The notes under the pieces: model-generated
Databases searched by the model: none
What the model was told of the DNA's origin: nothing
Seen by the model: only the letters and a program-made list of their open reading frames with translations
In this document: piece after piece, positions 50,526-57,653 of the stretch
How the letters are laid out: each line of letters starts with the position of its first letter
How positions within the stretch are numbered: position 1 is the first letter of the stretch
Translations under genes and position numbers: made by a program
Source of the DNA: CAXMNX01 sp964194845
GTDB taxonomy: Bacteria > Pseudomonadota > Alphaproteobacteria > Rhodobacterales > Rhodobacteraceae
Assembly (NCBI GenBank): GCA_964194845.1
Contig: CAXMNX010000004.1
Location: 47,851 to 111,850, forward strand
Direction of reading: 5' to 3'
Length of the DNA stretch: 64,000 nt

Positions 50526-50885
50526 TCATGCCACCCCGGCCCCGTTAAATGCATCGGGAAACGACGCGCGGGCAACCGGTTCGTCGATCACCAGACGGGC
50601 CTCGTAACTTTCCGGGTCAAACGGGTCTTCTGCGGGCTTAACTTCGCGTTCAAAGAGCCAGCTCAGCCGTCCGGCATCAAGATTGCCGCGCTCAAAGGGC
50701 TGATTGCCAAAGTGATCCCAGAGACAGGCAAGGAAAGCGGCATCGGCCCGCCGGTCAGCCGGCTTGCGGTCGGCGTGTCGTTCGCGCCGAAGCAGGCGTG
50801 TCACGCCGCGCGGATTGCCTCGTCGAATTGTAAACTGGAAATCAGTGCCCGGATATCTGCCGGGAAATCCCCGGTGCTTTAGCAT
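50526..50885 (-). CDS. Unknown 119-residue protein between pccB and pccA
   Basis: I do not recognise this family. It is Arg-rich in the N-terminal half (FTIRRGNPRGVTRLLRRERHADR) and continues DAAFLACLWDHFGNQPFERGNLDAGRLSWLFEREVKP and an acidic C-terminal region (DPFDPESYEARLVIDEPVAR). There is no signal peptide or membrane helix. A clear GGAGG precedes the ATG at 50885. Its place inside the pcc cluster suggests a conserved accessory role, or only co-location. Confidence 0.6.
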   Translation of the reverse strand: MLKHRGFPGRYPGTDFQFTIRRGNPRGVTRLLRRERHADRKPADRRADAAFLACLWDHFGNQPFERGNLDAGRLSWLFEREVKPAEDPFDPESYEARLVIDEPVARASFPDAFNGAGVA

Positions 50886-50954
50886 GGCGCGCCTCCAGGA
50901 CAGGCGGCCGACAGGTTTGGCCGGGCACAACTAGCCCCCGGCCAATAAAATTCT

Positions 50955-51086
50955 TCAGTACTTGCTCGAGGTCGGCTCTTCCATGATCGGCGCTGGCTCG
51001 ACAAAAACAACTTCTTCTTGCTGAGCACACGCGGCGGCGATGGTAAGCAGGCCAAAGGCCAGTAGGGACTTAACTGTGATTGACAT
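50955..51086 (-). CDS. Very small lipoprotein (tandem pair, member 2)
   Basis: 43 residues: MSITVKSLLAFGLLTIAAAC, then AQQEEVVFVEPAPIMEEP and a short tail SSKY. The hydrophobic segment ends at Cys20 with a plausible lipobox, so the mature acidic 24-residue peptide would be lipid-anchored. GGAGGCAG precedes the ATG. It is a clear paralogue of the next gene upstream: same Lys6-Ser7, Cys20 position and AQQEE after it. Confidence 0.7.
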   Translation of the reverse strand: MSITVKSLLAFGLLTIAAACAQQEEVVFVEPAPIMEEPTSSKY

Positions 51087-51143
51087 AACTGCCTCCGTTT
51101 TTGTTGTGGCCGGACGACAGAGGCGCCCGGCCATTTGGTAAGC

Positions 51144-51269
51144 TTAGAGCTTATCCATGTGTGGTTCTTCCATGACCATTGGTTCTTCCATTGGCTCTTC
51201 CTGCTGCGCGCAAGCGGTGACAAGAGTGAGCATTGCAATGGCAACGATGGACTTAAGTGCGAATGGCAT
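51144..51269 (-). CDS. Very small lipoprotein (tandem pair, member 1)
   Basis: 41 residues: MPFALKSIVAIAMLTLVTAC, then AQQEEPMEEPMVMEEPHMDKL. The lipobox VTAC places the lipidated Cys at position 20. The mature part is a short acidic Met/Glu/Pro peptide with repeated (M)EEP units. AAGGAGG lies upstream at good spacing. A tandem paralogue of the 43-residue gene that follows, and downstream of pccB on the same strand. Confidence 0.72.
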   Translation of the reverse strand: MPFALKSIVAIAMLTLVTACAQQEEPMEEPMVMEEPHMDKL

Positions 51270-51495
51270 GCATGCCTCCTTCGTTCAGTGGTGGCTTCTT
51301 CCGGAGCGAAGCCAAATTGTATAAAGGCCACGGCAGCTTGCCTAGCCGACGCAACCTTATCCGACCGCACGAGCGGACCCAATCGTCCAATTGAACGATG
51401 GGCGGATAAATGCTGAATAGCGCATCTTGTTCCCGGGTATGCGGTTTCAGGAAACAATCGCGACGTTCGCGGAAATGTGTGGCCAGACTGCATCA

Positions 51496-53028
51496 TTATA
51501 GCGGGATGTTGTCGTGTTTTTTCCAGGGATTTGTCAGCTTCTTGGTCCGAAGCGACGCAAATGCGCGGCTGACGCGCTTGCGGGTCGAACGCGGCGCGAT
51601 CACCTCGTCGATAAAACCGCGTTCGGCGGCACGGAAGGGATTCGCGAAATTGGCTTCGTACTCCGCCGCGCGTTTGGCGATCTTTTCCGGCTCACCCAGT
51701 TCAGCGCGGTAGAGGATTTCAGTCGCACCCTTGGCACCCATCACGGCAATCTGAGCGGTCGGCCAGGCATAGTTGAAGTCGCCGCGAAGATGCTTGGACG
51801 CCATGACGTCATAGGCACCGCCGTAGGCCTTGCGCGTGATGACGGTGACTTTTGGAACCGTGGCCTCGCCATAGGCGAAAAGCAGTTTCGCGCCATGTTT
51901 AATGACGCCGCCGTATTCCTGCGCAGTTCCCGGCAGGAAACCGGGCACGTCGACAAAGGTCAGGATCGGGATCTCAAAGGCATCGCAGAACCGGACGAAA
52001 CGCGCGGCTTTGCGGCTGGAATCGATATCCAGAACGCCGGCCAGCACCGTGGGCTGGTTCGCGACGACGCCGACAGTGGACCCCTCAAGCCTGATAAATC
52101 CCGTGATGATGTTGGCCGCGAAGTCTTCCTGTATCTCGAAAAAATCAGCCTCGTCCGCCACTTTCAGGATCAGTTCCTTCATGTCGTAGGGCTGGTTCGG
52201 GTTCTTGGGGATCAGAGTATCAAGGCTTTCCTCGATCCGACCGGGATCATCGAAGAACGGGCGCACAGGCGCTTTTTCGCGGTTGGATGCGGGTAAAAAG
52301 TCTATCAGGCGACGAATTTCCGCGAGCGCCTCGACATCATCGCGAAACGCGCCATCGGCGACCGAGCTTTTCTTGGTGTGGGTCGAGGCACCACCAAGCT
52401 CTTCTGCCGTCACCACTTCGTTGGTGACTGTCTTCACGACGTCAGGCCCTGTGACGAACATATATGAACTGTCCTGCACCATGAAGATGAAGTCGGTCAT
52501 CGCTGGCGAGTAAACCGCGCCGCCCGCACAGGGCCCCATGATGACGCTGACCTGCGGGACAACGCCTGAAGCCATGATATTGCGCTGGAATACCTCGGCA
52601 TATCCGGCAAGAGAGGCGACGCCTTCCTGAATGCGCGCGCCACCGGAATCGTTCAATCCGATCACCGGCGCGCCGTTTTGCACCGCCATATCCATGATCT
52701 TGCAAATTTTCTGCGCGTGGGTTTCCGAAAGCGAGCCGCCGAACACGGTGAAATCCTGGCTGAATACATAGACCATGCGACCATTCACGGTCCCCCAGCC
52801 GGTCACGACACCATCGCCCGCGGGCTTGTTGTCGGCCATGCCGAACTCGGTCGTTCGGTGGGTGACGAACATGTCAAATTCTTCGAACGAGTCTTCGTCC
52901 AGAAGCAGGTCAACGCGCTCGCGGGCTGTAAGCTTGCCCTTTGAATGTTGCGCTTCGACGCGCCGCGCACCGCCGCCCGCACGGGCCGCTTTGCGCCGGG
53001 TTTCAAGTTCGGTGAGGATGTCTGACAT
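51496..53028 (-). CDS. pccB: Propionyl-CoA carboxylase beta subunit (carboxyltransferase)
   Basis: 510-residue carboxyltransferase, the usual PccB length. The N-terminal half has KGKLTARERVDLLLDEDSFEEFDMF, VYVFSQDFTVFGGSLSE and the oxyanion block GLNDSGGARIQEGVASL with IMGPCAGGAVYSPAMTDF. The C-terminal half has VDVPGFLPGTAQEYGGVIKHGAKLLFAYGEATVPKVTVITRKAYGGAYDVM. It transfers CO2 from carboxybiotin on PccA to propionyl-CoA to give methylmalonyl-CoA. Three TTTGC/GCAAA palindromic elements lie 64-117 bp upstream, where a PccR-type regulator is expected to bind. Confidence 0.95.
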   Translation of the reverse strand: MSDILTELETRRKAARAGGGARRVEAQHSKGKLTARERVDLLLDEDSFEEFDMFVTHRTTEFGMADNKPAGDGVVTGWGTVNGRMVYVFSQDFTVFGGSLSETHAQKICKIMDMAVQNGAPVIGLNDSGGARIQEGVASLAGYAEVFQRNIMASGVVPQVSVIMGPCAGGAVYSPAMTDFIFMVQDSSYMFVTGPDVVKTVTNEVVTAEELGGASTHTKKSSVADGAFRDDVEALAEIRRLIDFLPASNREKAPVRPFFDDPGRIEESLDTLIPKNPNQPYDMKELILKVADEADFFEIQEDFAANIITGFIRLEGSTVGVVANQPTVLAGVLDIDSSRKAARFVRFCDAFEIPILTFVDVPGFLPGTAQEYGGVIKHGAKLLFAYGEATVPKVTVITRKAYGGAYDVMASKHLRGDFNYAWPTAQIAVMGAKGATEILYRAELGEPEKIAKRAAEYEANFANPFRAAERGFIDEVIAPRSTRKRVSRAFASLRTKKLTNPWKKHDNIPL

Positions 53029-53091
53029 GTCGCCTTCCTTCGCGTTGCCACGCAGCTAGCGGTTCTTCATTGGAAAAGGAATATTATTGTC

Positions 53092-53144
53092 GCAAATTTG
53101 CATATTTTGCTAAATGCAAACAACAAAATTTGCAAATCTGCAAA
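53092..53144. promoter_or_regulatory. Cluster of PccR/ScfR-type operator elements in the pccB promoter region
   Basis: Three symmetric elements: GCAAATTTGC (53092-53101), TTTGCTAAATGCAAA (53106-53120) and TTTGCAAATCTGCAAA (53129-53144). The TTTGC...GCAAA half-sites are those recognised by the PccR/RamB-type short-chain fatty acyl regulators, and a gene for such a regulator lies 1.4 kb away. The cluster stands between divergent pccB and the MFS gene and could govern both. Confidence 0.7.
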
Positions 53145-53208
53145 TTGTGCGCGAATGCACGGCGCGTGCGCAGTGGACTTGTCGGGGTCAGAAGAATAAT
53201 CCTCGCGG

Positions 53209-54426
53209 ATGTCCACTAAAGTTTCGGTTCGATTTTTAGATCGAACTTCACCACCACATATTCTGACATTGGTCCTGCTCGCAGGCTTAGGCGCGATGAA
53301 TATGAGCGCCTTTCTGCCCTCGTTACCGCGCATGGCGGAGTATTTCGCGACCGATTACGAGATCATGCAGCTTTCGGTTTCGCTGTATCTTGCGGTGTCC
53401 GCAGTGCTTCAGCTTGTCATCGGGCCGATCAGCGACCGGTATGGACGGCGTCCTGTCGCATTGGCCTGCGTCGTGGTTTTTGTCCTTGCGACGCTTGGCT
53501 GCATTTTCGCGACGACAATCGAAGGGTTTCTGGTCTTTCGAATGCTTCAGGGGACGGCTGCGGTTGGCTTTGTTGTCTCGCGGGCCATTGTCCGCGACAT
53601 GGTTCCGCAAGACGAAGCGGCATCGATGATCGGGTATGTAACGATGGGAATGGCGCTAGTTCCGATGGTTGCACCGGTGATCGGCGGCGCGCTGGATGAG
53701 GCGTTTGGCTGGCAGGCAACATTCTGGTTTCTGGCGCTTGCGGGCGTGGGTGTCTGGATAGTCTGCCTGATGGATCTGGGGGAAACCGCATCGGTCGTAG
53801 GCAAAACCTTCGCCGCGCAAGTGCGCGACTATCCCGAACTTCTCGCATCGCGCCGGTTCTGGGGCTATGTCTTTTGCGCGGCTTTTTCCAGCGGCGCGTT
53901 CTTCGCGTTTCTGGGCGGCGCACCCTTCGTCGCGTCTGAAGTTTATGGCCTGACATCCTTCTGGTCCGGGGTCGGGTTCGGCGCGCCTGCTATCGGCTAC
54001 GCTATTGGAAATGGTTTGTCGGGGCGATATTCGGTTCGCTTTGGCATCAACTGGATGATCCGCACCGGCTCTTTTGCCATGGTGTGCGGTCTTGGCGCTG
54101 CATTCGTTGTGATCGCAATGGGCATGGGATCAGCGATTGTCTTTTTTGCTTTCTGCACATTCATCGGCCTTGGCAACGGGATGGTCATTCCGAACGCCAG
54201 TGCGGGTATGCTGTCGGTCAGGCCGCACCTGGCAGGCACCGCGTCAGGACTGGGCAGCGCCATCATGATCGGCGGCGGTGCGGGGCTCTCGGTTTTTGCC
54301 GGTATCGCGCTTGGCTGGGGCGGTGGCAGCCTGCCGCTTTTGGCGATCATGGTAGTTTCGGCGGGACTGGCGCTGGGTTCGATCCAATATGTTGCGGCGC
54401 GGGAAAAGCGACTTCGCGCGGCCTGA
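53209..54426 (+). CDS. Bcr/CflA-type MFS efflux transporter
   Basis: 405 residues, 12 predicted helices. The start is ILTLVLLAGLGAMNMSAFLPSLPRMAEYF, followed by the family motif LYLAVSAVLQLVIGPISDRYGRRPV in the helix 2-3 loop and FRMLQGTAAVGFVVSRAIVRDM in helix 4. This is the drug:H+ antiporter-1 pattern of Bcr/CflA. Divergent from pccB and upstream of pccR on the same strand, so it may be a propionate- or acyl-related exporter or an unrelated resistance pump. Confidence 0.88.
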   Translation: MSTKVSVRFLDRTSPPHILTLVLLAGLGAMNMSAFLPSLPRMAEYFATDYEIMQLSVSLYLAVSAVLQLVIGPISDRYGRRPVALACVVVFVLATLGCIFATTIEGFLVFRMLQGTAAVGFVVSRAIVRDMVPQDEAASMIGYVTMGMALVPMVAPVIGGALDEAFGWQATFWFLALAGVGVWIVCLMDLGETASVVGKTFAAQVRDYPELLASRRFWGYVFCAAFSSGAFFAFLGGAPFVASEVYGLTSFWSGVGFGAPAIGYAIGNGLSGRYSVRFGINWMIRTGSFAMVCGLGAAFVVIAMGMGSAIVFFAFCTFIGLGNGMVIPNASAGMLSVRPHLAGTASGLGSAIMIGGGAGLSVFAGIALGWGGGSLPLLAIMVVSAGLALGSIQYVAAREKRLRAA

Positions 54427-54461
54427 TACCTTGCCAGATTTGCTTGCCTGCGGCACGATGA

Positions 54462-54476
54462 TTGCAAATCTGCAAA
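54462..54476. promoter_or_regulatory. PccR-type operator in front of pccR
   Basis: TTGCAAATCTGCAAA, identical over 15 bp to the strongest element in the pccB promoter region, ends 16 bp before the pccR start codon. It overlaps where the ribosome binding region and transcription start must lie, suggesting autoregulation. Confidence 0.65.
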
Positions 54477-54492
54477 GTCGGTCAGGCATCGG

Positions 54493-55887
54493 ATGAGTAC
54501 ACAGAAACTATATGCTGGCGCAAAGCTTCGCGAAACGCGAAACCGGCTGGGGCTGACGCAAAAGGCTTTTGCCCAACGACTTGGTGTGTCGCTGCCCTAC
54601 GCCAATCAAATGGAAAATAATCACCGTCCTGTCAGTTCGGCGGTGATCTTGGCGTTGGTTCAGGAATTTGGGTTTGATGTCAACGAGTTGGCGGTGGGCG
54701 ACAGCGAACGCATGGTGAGCGATCTGCGCGAAGTCCTGGCGGATCCGATATTTTCGGACACCTCGCCCGCGCTGGTCGATCTTCGCCTCGTGGCCTCAAA
54801 TGCGCCGACGCTGGCGCGCGCGTTTTTGGCGCTGCATCAGGCGTATCGTCAATCCAACGAACGGCTGGCCTCGCTGGACGAGGCATTGGGGCATGGCGAT
54901 GTCCGCCCCGGTGCAAGCCCTTGGGAGGAGGTGCGCGACTTTTTCCATTATTGCGATAATTACATCGACGCAGTGGATCACGCGGCCGAGCGGTTCACCG
55001 AGAGCAAAGATGCGGATACGGCGATTGCCGAAGCGTTTGACCGGCAGGGTATTTCGGTTCTGCCGGCATCAGAAGGTGCGGCGATCAGGCGGTATGACCA
55101 CAGCACGAAGTCGCTTTACCTCGCCGCCGGTGCACCTGAGGCGACCCGGCGCTTTCAGGCATTGCACCAGATTGCGCTGCTTGCGCACGACGATCTTATC
55201 GAAGCAACGTTAGACCTTGCGCGTTTTCAAAGTTCGGACGCCCGCGCCATCGCCAAGATCGGTCTGGCAAACTACTTTGCCGGGGCCGCTCAGATGCCCT
55301 ATCGCGCGTTCCTCGATGCTGCTCGCGATACCCGCCACGACCTTGAACGGCTGGCAAGACGCTTCGGCGCATCGCTTGAGCAGGTGGCACATCGGCTATC
55401 GACGTTGCAAAGGCCCGGTGCCAAGGGCGTTCCGTTTTTCTTTGTTCGGGTCGATCAGGCTGGGACGATCACCAAGCGGCATTCGGCAACAAGGCTGCAA
55501 TTTGCCCGCTATGGCGGCGCTTGCCCGCTTTGGAATGTGCATAGCGCGTTCGAGACACCGGGGCAGTTTATCCGCCAGCTGGCCGAGACGCCCGACGGGG
55601 TGCGCTATCTTTGTCTTGCCCGCGAAGTGAGCCACGGTGGCGGCGCGTGGCGCGCGCCGGTTCGCCGCTATGCGATTGGCCTTGGTTGCGAGATCAGCCA
55701 TGCCGCGAGCATGGTTTATGCGGAAGGGTTGGACGTATCGGACGATGCTGCGTTTGAGCCCATTGGCATTTCGTGCCGGATTTGCGAGCGAAAAAATTGT
55801 CATCAAAGATCCGTGCCCCCGCTTGAGCGGTCGCTGACAATAGACCACCATCGGCGACAGACGCTGCCTTATGAGGTTGCAGACTGA
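54493..55887 (+). CDS. pccR: Short-chain fatty acyl-CoA transcriptional regulator (PccR/ScfR family)
   Basis: 464 residues. An N-terminal XRE helix-turn-helix (about 10-62: GAKLRETRNRLGLTQKAFAQRLGVSLPYANQMENNHRPVS) is followed by a central ImmA/IrrE-like domain without an HExxH (the equivalent is LHQIALLAHDDLIEA) and a C-terminal DUF2083-like region with FFFVRVDQAGTITKRHSATRLQFARYGGACPLWNVHSAF and the Cys cluster CRICERKNC. In this family (RamB, MccR, PccR) the C-terminal part senses acyl-CoA and the HTH binds TTTGC...GCAAA sites. It should control propionyl-CoA carboxylation. Its own promoter carries the same site. Confidence 0.9.
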   Translation: MSTQKLYAGAKLRETRNRLGLTQKAFAQRLGVSLPYANQMENNHRPVSSAVILALVQEFGFDVNELAVGDSERMVSDLREVLADPIFSDTSPALVDLRLVASNAPTLARAFLALHQAYRQSNERLASLDEALGHGDVRPGASPWEEVRDFFHYCDNYIDAVDHAAERFTESKDADTAIAEAFDRQGISVLPASEGAAIRRYDHSTKSLYLAAGAPEATRRFQALHQIALLAHDDLIEATLDLARFQSSDARAIAKIGLANYFAGAAQMPYRAFLDAARDTRHDLERLARRFGASLEQVAHRLSTLQRPGAKGVPFFFVRVDQAGTITKRHSATRLQFARYGGACPLWNVHSAFETPGQFIRQLAETPDGVRYLCLAREVSHGGGAWRAPVRRYAIGLGCEISHAASMVYAEGLDVSDDAAFEPIGISCRICERKNCHQRSVPPLERSLTIDHHRRQTLPYEVAD

Positions 55888-56663
55888 TGCTGAAAGCCGC
55901 CATCCTTATCGCCGCGACGAGCTATTTCGAATGGTATCTCGGACAATTTGAAATGGCGATGGTCTATCCCTTTGACGGCACTTACGCGACACCGCAGGAA
56001 GCAGGCGAAGCGCGATTGGTTGAAGCCCGTTTCAGAACGGCGGACGGCGAAGAGCTGGTGATCTGGGAATCGGCCGCAAAGGATGCACAACCAACGCTGC
56101 TTTATTTTCCCGGCAACGCTGGTGGGTTGAAAGACCGCGCAGACAGGTTTTCGGCGCTGATCGACCGCGGCTATGGCGTCGTTGCCGTTGCTTATCGCGG
56201 ATCAAGCGGATCAAGCGGCGCACCCAGTGAGGCCGAGCTGACCAGCGACGCGCGCGCCGTCGCAGAAGCACTAACGATGGAACCGCTGGTGCTTTACGGC
56301 GAAAGCCTTGGAACGGCTGTCGCGATCAAACTGGCAAGCGAAGGCATTGGCGATGCGGTCGTGCTTGAAGCGCCTTTTACGTCAATCGCCGATCTGGTGG
56401 CAGTGCAGTTTCCGCGCGATGACCTGGCGGATCTTCTGACCCAACACTGGAAAAGCGCGGAACGAATGGCTCGTCTGAGCCAACCCTTGCTGATCGTCCA
56501 TGGACGCTTTGACAAGATTGTACCCATCGAACAGGGCCGCGAAGTTTTCGAAGCGGCCGGATCGGTGGATAAGCAATTTCTCGAGATCGCCGACCGGGGC
56601 CATCACAACCTGTGGACGGTTGAGATGCAGCGTGGGCTTTATGAATTTCTGGACCTGCGCTGA
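55887..56663 (+). CDS. Alpha/beta hydrolase (ABHD13/YfhR-like)
   Basis: 258 residues. The start ATG overlaps the pccR stop (TGATG). A hydrophobic N-terminal segment (LKAAILIAATSYFEWYLG) could be a weak membrane anchor. The hydrolase core has LLYFPGNAGGLKDR, the nucleophile elbow LYGESLGTA (Ser), LIVHGRFDKIVPIEQG (Asp) and the terminal GHHNLW (His). Substrate unknown; placement suggests possible co-expression with pccR. Confidence 0.85.
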   Translation: MLKAAILIAATSYFEWYLGQFEMAMVYPFDGTYATPQEAGEARLVEARFRTADGEELVIWESAAKDAQPTLLYFPGNAGGLKDRADRFSALIDRGYGVVAVAYRGSSGSSGAPSEAELTSDARAVAEALTMEPLVLYGESLGTAVAIKLASEGIGDAVVLEAPFTSIADLVAVQFPRDDLADLLTQHWKSAERMARLSQPLLIVHGRFDKIVPIEQGREVFEAAGSVDKQFLEIADRGHHNLWTVEMQRGLYEFLDLR

Positions 56664-56671
56664 TCCGATTT

Positions 56672-57424
56672 TCAGCCGCCCGCGCGCGCGATCACATCCT
56701 CGAGCGAATGTACGATCAATGCCAGACAATCGGGCGTCGAAAATCGGTGATCCGCGCCTTTCACCAACGTGAGGCGAATGTCGTCACCTTGGGCATGTTC
56801 CAGCAGACGATCAGCGACCGACCGATCAACATCGGTGTCATCGGTACCCTGAAGAAACCGCGCCGGAAACGGCATCGGCATCGGTGAGCGAAGAACCAGG
56901 TGATTGCGGCCATCCTCGATCAGTTGGCGGGTGATGATGTAAGGTTCGTCGGAATAGTCCGATGGCAATTCCACCCGACCGTTCGCCACAAGCCGTTCGC
57001 GCTGGCCCGCATCAAATCCGGCCCACATGCTGTCTTCGGTAAAATCGGGGGCCGCCGCGATTGTCACCAGGCCTGCGACCATATCCGGGGCCGCGCGGGC
57101 GACCAACAGAGCAATCCAGCCGCCCATGGACGAGCCGACCAGCACCTGGGGACCAAGCGTCAGCGCATTGATGATGGCCAAAGCATCCTCAAACCATTCG
57201 CCGATTGAGCCTTCAAGAAAGTCGCCGGACGATTGCCCGTGGCCGGAATAGTCAAACCGCAAAAACGCGCGACCGCGCCGCGCCGCCCAATCTTCGAGGT
57301 AAAGCGCCTTGGTGCCGTCCTTGTCGGATCGAAATCCGCCCAGAAACACCACGCCTGGCCCCGCGCCGTCGATCTGATCATAGGCGAGACGCCTGACATG
57401 CGGATGGTGGAATGTTTGCGACAT
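56672..57424 (-). CDS. Alpha/beta hydrolase (ABHD10-like esterase)
   Basis: 250 residues. The core motifs in order: VVFLGGFRSDKDGTKALYLEDWA (oxyanion), FDYSGHGQSSGDF, the nucleophile elbow VGSSMGGWIALL, FLQGTDDTDVDRSVADRL (Asp) and LVKGADHRFS (His). The pattern matches bacterial relatives of ABHD10 thioesterase/glucuronide esterase. Converges on the preceding hydrolase with 8 bp between the stops. It is divergent from thrS across a 229-bp gap. Confidence 0.85.
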   Translation of the reverse strand: MSQTFHHPHVRRLAYDQIDGAGPGVVFLGGFRSDKDGTKALYLEDWAARRGRAFLRFDYSGHGQSSGDFLEGSIGEWFEDALAIINALTLGPQVLVGSSMGGWIALLVARAAPDMVAGLVTIAAAPDFTEDSMWAGFDAGQRERLVANGRVELPSDYSDEPYIITRQLIEDGRNHLVLRSPMPMPFPARFLQGTDDTDVDRSVADRLLEHAQGDDIRLTLVKGADHRFSTPDCLALIVHSLEDVIARAGG

Positions 57425-57653
57425 CTGGTCCCTGCCCGATTTGTGCCGAAGCTACTGAAAGCATAGGCAGATGCAACGGTGCCTGGCTGAAATGGTCGGA
57501 TCTTGCCTGTTGCCGAACAACACTTTCGCCAGACCAAATCCCCTGAACCTCGCGCATTGCAACTTGACCGCGCTTGGCCGGATTGCCATCTAAGATGCGA
57601 AATACCCGCAACCGGGCGTTCCGTGGGCGCCAAACTGACGAGGAGCCTGGCCG

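Noticed and set aside
50879..51496. 205-codon minus-strand ORF over the two tiny lipoprotein genes
   Set aside because: It reads a different frame across both lipoprotein genes; the short ORFs have ribosome binding sites and lipobox signals while this one has neither.
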